Assembly: GCF_002933815.1 (NCBI RefSeq)
Contig: NZ_BEYR01000001.1
Coordinates: 2,287,765 to 2,351,764, forward strand
Origin: Sphingobacterium sp. HMA12
GTDB lineage: Bacteria; Bacteroidota; Bacteroidia; Sphingobacteriales; Sphingobacteriaceae
Length of the DNA: 64,000 bases
Direction of reading: 5' to 3'
The position numbers and the translations under genes are program-made. The notes below the pieces were generated by a model. It saw only the letters and a program-made list of their open reading frames with translations, had not been told where the DNA came from and ran no database searches. This document shows positions 44,575-53,984 of the stretch, piece after piece (within the stretch, counting starts at the first letter, position 1; each line of letters begins with the position of its first letter).

Positions 44575-44613
44575 AATACTTATAAATTTTATATCAATCT
44601 GTTAGAATTCTTA

Positions 44614-45174
44614 TTATTTTTTAGGAGCCTTTGGGGCTACTGTTAAAAACATACGTTTTCCTTCTAATTTTGGTAAAAGTTCTACTTTACCGTAATCTTC
44701 TAGTGCCTGAGCGAAGCGTAACAACAAGATCTCACCTTGATCTTTGTGTACGATAGCACGACCTTTGAAGTGTACGTACGCACGCACTTTCTCACCACTT
44801 TCAAGAAACTTAATCGCATGTTTCAATTTGAAATCAAAATCATGTTCACCAGAGTTAGGTCCGAAACGAATCTCTTTGATAACAGTCTGTTTTGCATTAG
44901 CTTTGATTTCCTTTTGTTTCTTCTTCTGTTCGTAAACAAACTTACTGTAGTCGATAATCTTACAAACCGGCGGTACAGCATTTGGCGAAATCTCCACTAA
45001 ATCAAGTTCCAACTCATCAGCCAACTCTAACGCTTTGCGTGTAGGGTAAACTCCTTGTTCCACATTATCTCCTACCAAACGTACCTCAGGTACCTTGATT
45101 AACTCATTAATGCGGTGATCTGGTTCTTTCTTTCTCATTGGTGGTCTTGGACCACCGGGTCTTTTTAATGCCAA
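44614..45174 (-). CDS. infC: Translation initiation factor IF-3 (non-AUG start)
   Basis: 186 residues. IF-3 binds the 30S subunit and rejects non-canonical start codons. [43 protein letters not shown] forms the N domain, and [16 protein letters not shown] with [14 protein letters not shown] the C domain. The frame has no ATG before residue 13; the conserved [11 protein letters not shown] front requires a TTG at 45172-45174 (or an upstream ATT). IF-3's known preference against such codons gives autoregulation in other bacteria, so this rare start is probably meaningful. It begins 11 bases after thrS. Confidence 0.95.
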   Translation of the reverse strand: MALKRPGGPRPPMRKKEPDHRINELIKVPEVRLVGDNVEQGVYPTRKALELADELELDLVEISPNAVPPVCKIIDYSKFVYEQKKKQKEIKANAKQTVIKEIRFGPNSGEHDFDFKLKHAIKFLESGEKVRAYVHFKGRAIVHKDQGEILLLRFAQALEDYGKVELLPKLEGKRMFLTVAPKAPKK

Positions 45175-45185
45175 ATGTTTAAAAA

Positions 45186-47111
45186 TTAAACGGTTATTTC
45201 CTTAATTAATATATCTCTAAATTCGTCAGCAGTCATAGTTCCTAATTCTACTGAGCCATGTTTACGTACAGAAACTGTGCCATTTTCCACCTCTTTTTCC
45301 CCTACAATTAACATATAAGGAAGCTTTTTCACTTCGGCGTCTCTGATTTTTCTGCCCACCTTCTCGTCACGTAAGTCTATCAGTCCGCGAATATCGGAAT
45401 TATTTAGCGAATTCAAAACATTTTGCGCATATTCTTCGTATTTTTCTGACACTGGCAAGACGATAAATTGCTCAGGCGCAAGCCATAACGGAAATTGTCC
45501 CGCACAGTGTTCGATCAATACGGCTACAAAACGCTCCAAAGATCCAAATGGCGCACGGTGAATCATCACTGGACGATGCTTCATATTATCACTACCAGTA
45601 TACTCTAATTCAAAACGTTCCGGCAAATTGTAATCAACTTGAATAGTACCCAACTGCCATTTACGTCCCAGCGCATCCTTAACCATGAAGTCCAATTTCG
45701 GGCCATAGAAAGCAGCTTCACCATACTCCACGACAGTCGGCAAACCTTTTTCTTCAGCGGCTTCAATAATCGCCGATTCGGCTAAAGCCCAATTTTCATC
45801 AGTACCGATATATTTAGTACGGTTTTCAGGATCACGCAACGACACCTGTGCAGTATAGTCATGAAATCCCAAAGCGCCAAATACATAAAGAACGAGATCA
45901 ATTACTTTCTTAAACTCATCTTTTACCTGATCCGGGCGGCAGAATAAGTGCGCATCATCTTGCGTAAACCCACGTACACGTGTTAACCCATGCAACTCAC
46001 CGGATTGCTCATAACGATACACTGTACCAAATTCGGCAAAACGAACCGGTAAATCTTTATACGAACGCGGCTTTACCTTATAGATCTCACAGTGATGCGG
46101 ACAGTTCATCGGTTTCAACAAAAACTCTTCACCTTCAATAGGTGTTTTGATCGGTTGAAAGGAATCCGCACCGTATTTTTCATAGTGACCAGAAGTCACA
46201 TACAGTTGTTTATGCCCGATATGTGGCGTTACCACTGGCTCATATCCAGATTTCAACTGTGCCTTTTGCAAGAAATCAATCAGTTTTTGACGTAGTGCAG
46301 CACCTTTTGGTAACCATAAAGGCAATCCAGCACCCACTTTTTCAGAAAATGCAAAAAGCTCCAGTTCCTTACCTAATTTGCGGTGGTCGCGTTTCTTTGC
46401 TTCTTCAATGAACTTTAAATATTCGGTAAGCTCTGATGCTTTCGGAAAAGTTACACCATAGATACGTGTCAATTGTTTCCGGGATTCATCACCCCGCCAA
46501 TATGCACCAGCAACATTAGTCAGTTTTATGGCTTTGATAAATCCGGTATTCGGAATATGTGGTCCACGGCATAAATCTGTAAAATCACCTTGGGTATAAA
46601 AAGTAATCTTTCCATCTTCCAGATCCTTGATCAGATCCAGCTTATACTCATCCCCTTTTTCGGTAAAATAGGCTAAAGCATCCGATTTAGAAACGGCTTT
46701 ACGTTCAAAGGTTTCTTTGCGTTTGGCAAGTTCTAACATTTTGTCCTCGATAGCCTTAAAGTCATCCGAAGAGAATTCGCGATCACCAAAATCAACATCG
46801 TAGTAAAAACCTGTTTCGATTGCCGGCCCAATACCGAATTTAATTCCCGGATACAATGTTTCCAGCGCCTCAGCAAGTAAGTGAGCCGAAGAATGCCAAA
46901 AAGTAGATTTTCCTTTTGTATCATTCCAGGTCAACAACTTGACGCTAGCGTCTTCTTCAATAGCACGGGCAGAATCCCATACTTCACCATTCACCTCAGC
47001 AGCAAGAACATTTCTCGCTAACCCTTCAGAAATTGACAAAGCAATTTCTGCTGCAGTGATTCCTTTTTGATATTCTCTAACGGAACCATCAGGTAGTGTA
47101 ATTTTAATCAT
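45186..47111 (-). CDS. thrS: Threonyl-tRNA synthetase
   Basis: 641 residues with all domains: TGS-type N-terminus ([13 protein letters not shown]), the HxxxH editing domain ([14 protein letters not shown]), the class II core with [46 protein letters not shown] and [15 protein letters not shown], and the anticodon domain ([16 protein letters not shown]). It charges tRNA-Thr and edits Ser-tRNA-Thr. It heads the thrS-infC-rpmI-rplT cluster. A TAAATTTG -7 element (47211-47218, minus strand) gives a leader of about 95 nt, with no threonine-rich peptide in it. Confidence 0.98.
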   Translation of the reverse strand: MIKITLPDGSVREYQKGITAAEIALSISEGLARNVLAAEVNGEVWDSARAIEEDASVKLLTWNDTKGKSTFWHSSAHLLAEALETLYPGIKFGIGPAIETGFYYDVDFGDREFSSDDFKAIEDKMLELAKRKETFERKAVSKSDALAYFTEKGDEYKLDLIKDLEDGKITFYTQGDFTDLCRGPHIPNTGFIKAIKLTNVAGAYWRGDESRKQLTRIYGVTFPKASELTEYLKFIEEAKKRDHRKLGKELELFAFSEKVGAGLPLWLPKGAALRQKLIDFLQKAQLKSGYEPVVTPHIGHKQLYVTSGHYEKYGADSFQPIKTPIEGEEFLLKPMNCPHHCEIYKVKPRSYKDLPVRFAEFGTVYRYEQSGELHGLTRVRGFTQDDAHLFCRPDQVKDEFKKVIDLVLYVFGALGFHDYTAQVSLRDPENRTKYIGTDENWALAESAIIEAAEEKGLPTVVEYGEAAFYGPKLDFMVKDALGRKWQLGTIQVDYNLPERFELEYTGSDNMKHRPVMIHRAPFGSLERFVAVLIEHCAGQFPLWLAPEQFIVLPVSEKYEEYAQNVLNSLNNSDIRGLIDLRDEKVGRKIRDAEVKKLPYMLIVGEKEVENGTVSVRKHGSVELGTMTADEFRDILIKEITV

Positions 47112-47454
47112 TTACAACTATGATCTTTATATTGTTAAAAAATAGAAAACACAAAACAACATGTACAATTATGTTATTACACTTATGTTTTCAATAAATA
47201 AATTGTGAAACAAATTTAGCAAAATTTCTGGTAATAAACAGTTTTTTTATGATCTCTTGTCCCTTTTTCAGCAATCCTTCATCTGGTAACACCGGATTCA
47301 AAAAAGAAAACAAAAAGCAGCGCTCTCACAAAAAACTCCAAAATTACCGTTCAATTTTCAATCCCACAAAAATGACATGAATTCCACCGAAAACAACAGT
47401 TTAAATTGAGCATATCATTAATATTTACTACTTTTGCAGACTCAAATTTTAACT
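47112..47454. other. thrS-queE divergent intergenic region
   Basis: About 340 bases, AT-rich, between the divergent thrS and queE genes. It carries the thrS -7 element (47211-47218) and, just before queE, TACTTTTG near 47430-47437 as a -7 candidate. Nothing else was supported. Confidence 0.6.
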
Positions 47455-48078
47455 ATGTCGAATCAAGTACCAGAAGACGGAACACGATTACCTTTGATGG
47501 AAGAGTTCTACACCATCCAGGGGGAAGGTTACCACACCGGGACTGCTGCTTATTTCATCAGATTGGGTGGTTGTGATGTAGGCTGCCATTGGTGCGATGT
47601 AAAAGAAAGCTGGGATGCGTCTATCCATCCGCTTACAGCGGCAGATTCAATTATCGAAAATGCCAAGAAATATCCCGCTAAAACAGTTGTTATTACAGGT
47701 GGAGAGCCACTGATCTATAATTTGGATTACCTTACCAAGGGTCTGCATGCTGCCGGAATAAAAACTTTTATCGAAACATCCGGAGCATATCCTCTAAGTG
47801 GAGAATGGGACTGGATCTGCCTGTCTCCAAAAAAATTCAAAGCACCGAGAAAAGATGTACTTGATGCAGCCGGGGAACTCAAAGTGATCGTTTTCAATAA
47901 AAGCGATTTTGCCTGGGGAGAAGAATATGCACAATTGGTCGGCCCGAATTGCAAATTATACCTTCAGCCGGAATGGTCAAAATCCAAAGAAATGACCCCG
48001 TCCATTATTGACTACGTCAAAGAAAATCCGAAATGGGACATCTCCCTACAGACGCACAAGTTCCTGAATATTCCTTAA
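47455..48078 (+). CDS. queE: 7-carboxy-7-deazaguanine synthase
   Basis: 207 residues from the ATG at 47455. A radical-SAM enzyme of the queuosine/preQ0 pathway that contracts the ring of carboxytetrahydropterin. The cluster ligands are C40, C44 and C47 in GGCDVGCHWCDVK; EEFYTIQGEGYHTG precedes and VVITGGEPL gives the SAM site. It is in a different place from queA in this window, and no queD or queC is linked, so the pathway is scattered. Confidence 0.95.
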   Translation: MSNQVPEDGTRLPLMEEFYTIQGEGYHTGTAAYFIRLGGCDVGCHWCDVKESWDASIHPLTAADSIIENAKKYPAKTVVITGGEPLIYNLDYLTKGLHAAGIKTFIETSGAYPLSGEWDWICLSPKKFKAPRKDVLDAAGELKVIVFNKSDFAWGEEYAQLVGPNCKLYLQPEWSKSKEMTPSIIDYVKENPKWDISLQTHKFLNIP

Positions 48079-48101
48079 AAGGACATAAAAATTATGATTA
48101 C

Positions 48102-48140
48102 AAAAAAAGCATTCAATCTATTGACATTGAATGCTTTTTT
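48102..48140. terminator. Terminator between queE and the WG-repeat gene
   Basis: AAAAAAAGCATTCAAT (48102-48117) and ATTGAATGCTTTTTTT pair exactly around an 8-nt loop between converging genes. Confidence 0.9.
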
Positions 48141-48179
48141 TGTGATGACCGACAGCTGTTTATTTCAACAAAATCTAAA

Positions 48180-49427
48180 TCATTTCACATATTCTTTTAT
48201 AAATGCATCGAATTCAAGCGTTTTTGTTTCCTCTCCTTCCTTATCCCGCACCAGAACTTTACCAGCACTGTCTACATCCAAAAATAATAGGTTAGGCTGA
48301 ACAATAATTTTTCCATGCTCATCCAATAATCCTATTTTTCCTTCTTCTGAAAACATCAAATAATTATTCAAAAACTTACTTATGTTTTCCTTTTTATCCA
48401 GCAAAACCTTCCCTTCTTGAGTAACGAGTCCAAAACTTCCATCTTTCTGAAAAATAGCCAATCTTTCCGTTGCCGGAGTGAGCCAATCGAACCCTGTTTT
48501 GTTTACTTTATTCCCCATTTTATCCAATAGCCAGAAGTAATTATCCTTATCTGAAACGATGGCAGTCTGGTCATTAAAATAAGCCAAGGAAAAAAGTGAA
48601 CAGGACAGCACTTCCTGCCCCGTTGTGCTCTTTATCCCATAATATTCATCATTTGTTTCCTTATCTTTCACCATGACCCACTTAAGCGATCTATCCAAAG
48701 GAAAAGTATCTTCAAATAAACTCACATCTTCTCCATTCTCTGAAGTACTATCACCTGAAATATCAACAACTTTAATATCCTGAGGTAATCGGAAATCCTT
48801 TGCGCCCGACACGTTAGACACTTTAGTTGTCTCGAAACCTAAATCAGCATTTGCACCTAAAGACAATTTTAGCACAGCCCCGGGAAGATCATTAACAAAC
48901 GAAAAAGCGGTCATATAATAAGTTGGTACCGCTTCCGAATACCAAACGGTTGCTTCCGCCGAATCTGTTTGATTTTTGATAAATAATTTTGCTTTTTTAC
49001 AGGTCACTCCAGCTACATTTTCAATCTCACCTAAATCCTGCATCCATACATAGGGACCTTCAGATTCTTTCAATTTATTGCTCACAATTTTATAGGACGG
49101 GTGATAAGATTCTGCCGTGACAATATCGTCTCCTGCTGAAAAAGAGTATGTTTTTGCCAATTTTCTATTCAAAATAGCATGTTCCTTTTGATTGATCACG
49201 GCAGAAGAATAATCGGCATCGGCTAAGATCTCAACATTCTTATAAGCCATCTTTCCCTTTAGAAAAGGCTCATAAAACTCTTTCGCAAATTCAGGAATCT
49301 CATTTTCAAATTTTTCAGGAGAAATCTCCCCTTTAAACACCAATTCCATCTGCCATTGCTTATCCTGCCCATGTACTACAGGGATGGACAAGCCGAACAA
49401 CAACGCTACTTTGAATAAATTCTGCAT
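48180..49427 (-). CDS. GLPGLI/DUF4412-like protein with WG-type repeats
   Basis: About 415 residues from the ATG at 49427, where a signal peptide begins (NLFKVALLFGLSIPVVHGQ). The first half (WQMELVFKGEISPEKF, MAYKNVEILAD, VTCKKAKLFIKNQTDSAEATVWYSEAV) resembles the GLPGLI/DUF4412 family of secreted Bacteroidota proteins, where the VAGVTCKKA segment and tryptophan-tyrosine pair are typical. The second half has repeats like DGSFGLVTQEGKVLLD and EGKIGLLDEHGKIIVQ, of the WG type. Function unknown. It is probably a periplasmic or surface protein. Confidence 0.65.
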   Translation of the reverse strand: MQNLFKVALLFGLSIPVVHGQDKQWQMELVFKGEISPEKFENEIPEFAKEFYEPFLKGKMAYKNVEILADADYSSAVINQKEHAILNRKLAKTYSFSAGDDIVTAESYHPSYKIVSNKLKESEGPYVWMQDLGEIENVAGVTCKKAKLFIKNQTDSAEATVWYSEAVPTYYMTAFSFVNDLPGAVLKLSLGANADLGFETTKVSNVSGAKDFRLPQDIKVVDISGDSTSENGEDVSLFEDTFPLDRSLKWVMVKDKETNDEYYGIKSTTGQEVLSCSLFSLAYFNDQTAIVSDKDNYFWLLDKMGNKVNKTGFDWLTPATERLAIFQKDGSFGLVTQEGKVLLDKKENISKFLNNYLMFSEEGKIGLLDEHGKIIVQPNLLFLDVDSAGKVLVRDKEGEETKTLEFDAFIKEYVK

Positions 49428-49569
49428 AAGAATGATAAATATGTAGCTAAATAACAAAAGATAGACCAAAAAGCCTATCCTTCCATTATATTTTTTATTT
49501 ATTTGTTTTTTATTCCGCTATTTTTTGAAAAAGGGTAAAAAAAAGGAATACACCTACATGAAATGAAAA

Positions 49570-50643
49570 CTATAATAATACCGTTTGTTGCGTTTTCACA
49601 GCTTCATCGCAAGCGAGCGCTATGCGTAAACTATTGATGGCGTCTTCCATGGAAGAAGACAGGTCAAGGTCCGCTAAGATCGCCTGCTGAAAGAAGCGCT
49701 GCTCCCTGTTACACAATTCCTGATGATCTGGTTCGTCAGACAAGTTTATCCATTCATCTTCTTTGGTAAATTCATTACGCTCATCTAAATCAGCATAATG
49801 TACTCGTAAACTTTCTGTTTGCGTATGCGCTGCGACCGAATCCGATTTGCCTTCGTCACTAGCTTTGTCGGCAACAATGGACACTGAGCCCCGGGGACCG
49901 AAAACGTCTTTTACAAAAAAAGCATTTTGGCTCACCATAGGACCCCATCCCGCTTCATACCAACCGACAGACCCGTCCTCAAAATGCAACTGGAGCTGAC
50001 CATAATTATAGTTCCATGCCGGAATATCCTCAGTGAGTCGGGCACCTATCGCCGAAACACGTACCGGCTTAACACCCGCCATCTGACACATCACATCAAT
50101 GTAGTGAACACCACAGTCAACAATTGGACTCAGACTTGACATCAGATTGCGGTGAACATTCCACATGTAACCATGGCTTTGTTGATTGAGGTTCATCCGC
50201 ATGACCAAAGGTTTTCCCATGGTCTTTGCGATCTCTATAAACTTAATCCACGAAGGGTGGTAACGCAGAATATATCCCACCACCAGTTTTTTACCATATT
50301 TTATGGCTGCATCCACGACTTCTTCGGCTGAGGTTACATCCTCCGCCAAGGGCTTCTCAATGAAAACATGAGCGCCTGACTCGAAAGCCTTAATCGCGTA
50401 GTCCCTATGGGTATCCGGATAGGTCGCAATACAGACAGCGTCAGGTTTTGTTTGTTCCAATGCGGACTCGTAGGATTCAAACAACGGGTATTCGGAACCT
50501 AATTCGGCATTAAGTTTACTTTTGCTATCTCCTCGAGCAACCAAACCGACGATCTCAAATCCATCTAGATCATGATAAGCTTTGGCATGAGAAGCACCCA
50601 TATTACCACAGCCCACCACCAATATTCTAATAACTTGCATCAA
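49570..50643 (-). CDS. Gfo/Idh/MocA-family oxidoreductase
   Basis: 357 residues. An N-terminal Rossmann domain shows VVGCGNMGASHAKAY, ATYPDTHRDYAIKAFESGAHVFIEKPLAEDV with the conserved EKP, then a C-terminal alpha/beta domain with PIVDCGVHYIDVM where D and H are the likely catalytic pair. The family acts on sugars or inositols with NAD(P), and the substrate here is unknown. It is followed on the same strand by a PAP2 phosphatase gene 25 bases upstream of its start. Confidence 0.88.
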   Translation of the reverse strand: MMQVIRILVVGCGNMGASHAKAYHDLDGFEIVGLVARGDSKSKLNAELGSEYPLFESYESALEQTKPDAVCIATYPDTHRDYAIKAFESGAHVFIEKPLAEDVTSAEEVVDAAIKYGKKLVVGYILRYHPSWIKFIEIAKTMGKPLVMRMNLNQQSHGYMWNVHRNLMSSLSPIVDCGVHYIDVMCQMAGVKPVRVSAIGARLTEDIPAWNYNYGQLQLHFEDGSVGWYEAGWGPMVSQNAFFVKDVFGPRGSVSIVADKASDEGKSDSVAAHTQTESLRVHYADLDERNEFTKEDEWINLSDEPDHQELCNREQRFFQQAILADLDLSSSMEDAINSLRIALACDEAVKTQQTVLL

Positions 50644-50668
50644 TTATTCGTTTAAACAAATTTCTATT

Positions 50669-51259
50669 TTATTTTCTTAATCCATCCAATGCAAAAGCAG
50701 AACCTGCTCCTAACACCGCACCAGCCAGCACATCCGTAGGATAATGCACACCTAAATACATTCTGGAATAGCCAACACCCGAAGCCCAAAGTAACGAGGG
50801 TGCGACTACATACCATTTTGAATAGGCGCGGGATAATGCGGAAGCTGTCGCAAATGCTGATGACGTGTGCCCGGAAGGGAAAGAATAGCCCCCGGCTGTA
50901 CGAACAGATATAAAGTTTGGATATTTTTTAAATGGCCGGCTCCGTTTGATCAAATGCTTTATTCCTACATTAACTAACGCCGTCACAGCCGTACTACTCG
51001 CTACGTAAAGTGCATTTTGACGCATTACTTTGTCATTATTAACAGCTCCTGCAACTAATAAGCCTACAGGAACAGCCACCTGCACATAGTTATTGATATC
51101 AGAAAGCACTTTGAAGGTCTGTGTCTGAGGCTCGGTTCTTGTTTCGGCAATAGACTCCAAAATACGGATATCTAATGTAGAAGCTGGCTTTTCCTGAGCC
51201 AGGGTGACACCAGCCAGACAGGTTATCCAGCCTACTAAAATAAATGCTATTCTTTTCAT
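50669..51259 (-). CDS. PAP2-family phosphatase
   Basis: 196 residues with a signal-like first helix (ending TLAQE) and later membrane helices. The three phosphatase motifs are present: KHLIKRSRPF (K-x6-RP type), FPSGHTSSAF (PSGH) and SRMYLGVHYPTDVLAG (SR-x5-H-x3-D). This type-2 phosphatidic-acid phosphatase fold also dephosphorylates undecaprenyl diphosphate or lipid A; which one cannot be told. It is transcribed into the oxidoreductase gene after a 25-base gap. Confidence 0.9.
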   Translation of the reverse strand: MKRIAFILVGWITCLAGVTLAQEKPASTLDIRILESIAETRTEPQTQTFKVLSDINNYVQVAVPVGLLVAGAVNNDKVMRQNALYVASSTAVTALVNVGIKHLIKRSRPFKKYPNFISVRTAGGYSFPSGHTSSAFATASALSRAYSKWYVVAPSLLWASGVGYSRMYLGVHYPTDVLAGAVLGAGSAFALDGLRK

Positions 51260-51583
51260 CTATACAGATTCTTTTTATCCTTTACTTCATTTACCACAGT
51301 AAAACTGTGTATGCCACTATCGTTATTGAAGTCCTCATACCGCTGATGCTTATCGTTCCTTACCCAGCCCGGCCTATAAGCAATGGAAACTTAAAAGGAC
51401 TTCATTCGTTAAAAATAAGGAATTTTCTAAGAGTTGTCAGTCTATGTTTCAAACTTTATAGAAAACAGACAGAAATTTTAGCGATTTAAACCGTCACAGC
51501 CCGGATCTTTAAACTTTTTAAAATGATATTTTTGTATTTCCCATTAATTTACTATACATTTGCTTTCAGTTATTAATACAAAC
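51260..51583. other. PAP2-his leader intergenic region
   Basis: About 320 bases between the divergent PAP2 and his genes. It holds the his promoter at 51531-51562. An open frame from 51244 to 51489 overlaps the PAP2 start and has no family features, so it is not called. Confidence 0.6.
51531..51562 (+). promoter_or_regulatory. Promoter of the his leader and hisG-hisD
   Basis: TTTG at 51531-51534 (-33), a 20-base spacer and TACATTTG at 51555-51562 (-7) match the Bacteroidota promoter pattern well. Transcription should begin near 51567, before the leader peptide start at 51584. Confidence 0.75.
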
Positions 51584-51649
51584 ATGGTCTATACCTACGT
51601 ACATCATTTTCATTTGCATCATCGCCATTGTGGCGATATGTTAATTTAA
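51584..51649 (+). CDS. Histidine-rich leader peptide upstream of hisG
   Basis: A 21-residue frame, MVYTYVHHFHLHHRHCGDMLI (21 residues incl. start; His at 7, 8, 10, 12, 13, 15), giving six histidines in nine codons (51602-51628). It lies 17 bases past the predicted transcript start and ends 77 bases before hisG. A run of histidine codons before histidine genes is the mark of ribosome-mediated attenuation: scarce charged tRNA-His would stall the ribosome here and change the RNA fold downstream. The peptide itself is not expected to have a function. Confidence 0.8.
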   Translation: MVYTYVHHFHLHHRHCGDMLI

Positions 51650-51664
51650 TGTGTTCTTACGTAG
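51595..51664 (+). promoter_or_regulatory. Possible his attenuator RNA structures
   Basis: A small hairpin ATCGCCA/TGGCGAT (51621-51637, 3-nt loop) overlaps the last His codon. CTACGTA (51595-51601) can also pair with TACGTAG (51658-51664), bridging the peptide region. A stalled ribosome would break both. No GC-rich hairpin with a T-run is seen before hisG, so the mechanism (pausing, Rho or blocked hisG start) is open. Confidence 0.5.
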
Positions 51665-51726
51665 AATACCTTCCCTCTTGTTTGATTTCTTATTATTAAT
51701 AATTTACTGCTAACATTTATAAAGCG

Positions 51727-52578
51727 TTGAAAAATCTTAAAATTGCTATCCAAAAATCGGGTAGGTTAAACGAAAAATCTGTTCAATTACTGAAAAACTG
51801 TGGTTTAGATTTTGAAAACTACAAAAGCTCCTTAATTACAACTGTGGGCAACTTCCCTCTCGAAATATTATTTCTCAGAGATGATGATATTCCGGGTTAT
51901 GTCGAACAAGGAATAGCTGATCTTGGTATAGTAGGTGAGAATATCATCGATGAAACCGAATCAAAAGTAGCATATCTTAAACGACTTGGCTTCGGAAAAT
52001 GTACCTTAAAACTAGCGATACCGAAAGATAGTTCCATTCAGGACATCAAAGACCTTAACGGCAAAGCAATCGCAACTTCTTACCCTAATATCCTTAAAAA
52101 TTTTCTTGACGATTATAAAATCAATGCAGATATACGATTGATATCAGGATCTGTTGAAATTTCACCCGGTCTGGGGCTTAGCGACGCAATATGTGATATT
52201 GTTTCCACAGGAGGAACATTGAAAAGTAATGGTCTAAAACCTTTTGCAGATGTCAAAAATTCGGAAGCAATTTTAGTTGGACGAAAAGGACTCGAAGGAA
52301 ACGAAATTCTGGCCGAATTAGTTCAACGCATCGAATCAGTTCTGCTTGCTAAGGAAACCAAATATGTGGTATTGAATGTAGAGAAGAAAAACCTTCCCGC
52401 AATCACCTCACTATTACATGGTGTCAAAAGTCCAACTGTAGTTCCATTGGCTGAAGAAGGCTGGGTAGCCGTGCACACCGTTATTACGGAGGACGACTTT
52501 TGGGATAAAATCAACAAATTAAAAGCTGAAGGTGCACAGGGTATCGTTGTGATGCCAATCGAAAAAATCATTCTTTAA
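51727..52578 (+). CDS. hisG: ATP phosphoribosyltransferase (TTG start)
   Basis: 283 residues, long form with a C-terminal regulatory domain. The first step of histidine synthesis joins ATP and PRPP. KNLKIAIQKSGRLNEKSVQLLK starts the catalytic part, with GIADLGIVGENIIDE and LGLSDAICDIVSTGGTLKSNGL (PRPP loop). VSLLHGVKSPTVVPLAEEGWVAVHTVI is the histidine-sensing ACT-like tail. The start is TTG: no suitable ATG lies before the conserved front. It follows a histidine-rich leader peptide, so expression is probably coupled to charged tRNA-His supply besides feedback on the enzyme. Confidence 0.95.
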   Translation: MKNLKIAIQKSGRLNEKSVQLLKNCGLDFENYKSSLITTVGNFPLEILFLRDDDIPGYVEQGIADLGIVGENIIDETESKVAYLKRLGFGKCTLKLAIPKDSSIQDIKDLNGKAIATSYPNILKNFLDDYKINADIRLISGSVEISPGLGLSDAICDIVSTGGTLKSNGLKPFADVKNSEAILVGRKGLEGNEILAELVQRIESVLLAKETKYVVLNVEKKNLPAITSLLHGVKSPTVVPLAEEGWVAVHTVITEDDFWDKINKLKAEGAQGIVVMPIEKIIL

Positions 52579-52599
52579 ACTTGACCGATTCTGACGACC

Positions 52600-53892
52600 A
52601 TGTTAAAAAAATATGATTACCAATCTTTAAAAGAAGAGGAAAGACAACAGCTGGTTGCACGGAATACAGACCCGAACAACGCAATTCAGGATGTCGTCCA
52701 GGATATTATTCAACAGGTACGCGTACAAGGTGATACTATACTACGCGAGTATGCCGAAAAATTTGACAAAGTACAGCTTGACAAACTCTTTTTAGATGCG
52801 GATGACATAGATGATCTAGCGGCAACCATACAGCGCGACCAACAGCGCGCTTTAGAAATCGCGTTCCAGAATATCCACAGATTCCATAGCACACAGCTTA
52901 AAAGAGAACGTACGGTCGAGACAATGCCGGGCGTAAAATGCTGGCGGGAAATACGCCCGATTGAAAAAGTAGGCTTGTATATCCCCGGAGGTTCTGCAGT
53001 ACTACCAAGCACATTATTGATGCTGGGTATCCCGGCTCGCATTGCGGGATGTAAGGAAATCGTGGTTTGTTCACCGCCACAATCCAATGGAAAGATTAAT
53101 GGATTTGTCGCTTATTGCTTGAAGCTACTCAATATTAAGCGGATCTACCTTGTTGGTGGCGCGCAAGCCGTAGCAGCCATGGCGTTCGGTACACAATCTA
53201 TTCCGAAAGTCGACAAAATCTTTGGTCCCGGTAATCAATTTGTCACCAAAGCAAAGTCAATCATACAAGGGTTAACGAATGTTAGCATAGATATGCCTGC
53301 CGGCCCATCTGAGGTACTTGTCATTGCTGACGAATCTGCCAACCCGGCATTCGTAGCGGCGGACCTTCTCGCGCAAGCAGAACACGGAGCAGACAGTCAG
53401 GCCGTATTAGTTGCGACTTCCACAGCTATAGTAGACGCCGTTAACACCCAACTCGAGACACAATTGGCGGTTTTACCGCGCAAGGCACTTGCCTCAAGAG
53501 CAATCGAAAACTCTTATGCTGTCACGGTCGGTAACCTCCAGGAGGCTATTCAGTATTCAAATGAATACGCTCCGGAGCACCTTATCCTGGAAACGGATCA
53601 ATGGGAATCCCTGACACGTCATATCAGCAACGCAGGCTCGGTCTTCTTAGGACACCTTACCCCAGAAAGTGCCGGTGACTATGCATCAGGCACAAACCAT
53701 ACGCTGCCGACATCAGGATACGCCCGTTCCTATTCAGGTGTTTCCGTTGATTCTTTTGTAAAGAAAATAACATTTCAGCATATCAATGAGACCGGACTTC
53801 AACAAATCGGATCTACGGTCGAAATACTTGCCGAGCTCGAAGGGCTACAAGCACATAAAAATGCCATTTCCATCCGCAACGAACAGGTATAA
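52600..53892 (+). CDS. hisD: Histidinol dehydrogenase
   Basis: 430 residues. It oxidises histidinol to histidine, the last pathway step, using zinc. WREIRPIEKVGLYIPGGSA, VVGGAQAVAAMAFGT-like VGGAQAVAAMAFG, KIFGPGNQFVTKAK, DMPAGPSEVLVIAD, AQAEHGADSQAV (zinc-binding His/Gln) and SGTNHTLPTSGYARSYSGV are the family signature. It starts 21 bases after hisG. hisC, hisB and the others that usually follow in Bacteroidota are missing; a terminator comes 20 bases after hisD. Confidence 0.97.
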   Translation: MLKKYDYQSLKEEERQQLVARNTDPNNAIQDVVQDIIQQVRVQGDTILREYAEKFDKVQLDKLFLDADDIDDLAATIQRDQQRALEIAFQNIHRFHSTQLKRERTVETMPGVKCWREIRPIEKVGLYIPGGSAVLPSTLLMLGIPARIAGCKEIVVCSPPQSNGKINGFVAYCLKLLNIKRIYLVGGAQAVAAMAFGTQSIPKVDKIFGPGNQFVTKAKSIIQGLTNVSIDMPAGPSEVLVIADESANPAFVAADLLAQAEHGADSQAVLVATSTAIVDAVNTQLETQLAVLPRKALASRAIENSYAVTVGNLQEAIQYSNEYAPEHLILETDQWESLTRHISNAGSVFLGHLTPESAGDYASGTNHTLPTSGYARSYSGVSVDSFVKKITFQHINETGLQQIGSTVEILAELEGLQAHKNAISIRNEQV

Positions 53893-53912
53893 TCCAGCGG
53901 AACTGAAAATAC

Positions 53913-53951
53913 AAAAAAAGTGGCCGCACACATTGTACGACCGCTTTTTTT
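53913..53951 (+). terminator. Terminator after hisD
   Basis: AAAAAAAGTGG and CCGCTTTTTTT pair over 11 bp with one G-T wobble, with a GC-rich loop, 20 bases after the hisD stop. Confidence 0.8.
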
Positions 53952-53984
53952 ATTCCTCAATCCGAGGCAAAATCCTTAGGAAAA

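Noticed and set aside
44737..45000. Long frame antisense to infC
   Set aside because: It is a shadow of the conserved infC reading frame, with no start context.
47112..47433. T-box or threonine leader before thrS
   Set aside because: No T-box motif or run of Thr codons; T-boxes are not usual in this phylum.
51244..51489. 81-codon plus-strand frame between PAP2 and the his leader
   Set aside because: It overlaps the PAP2 start, its composition is not protein-like after residue 40, and no promoter precedes it.
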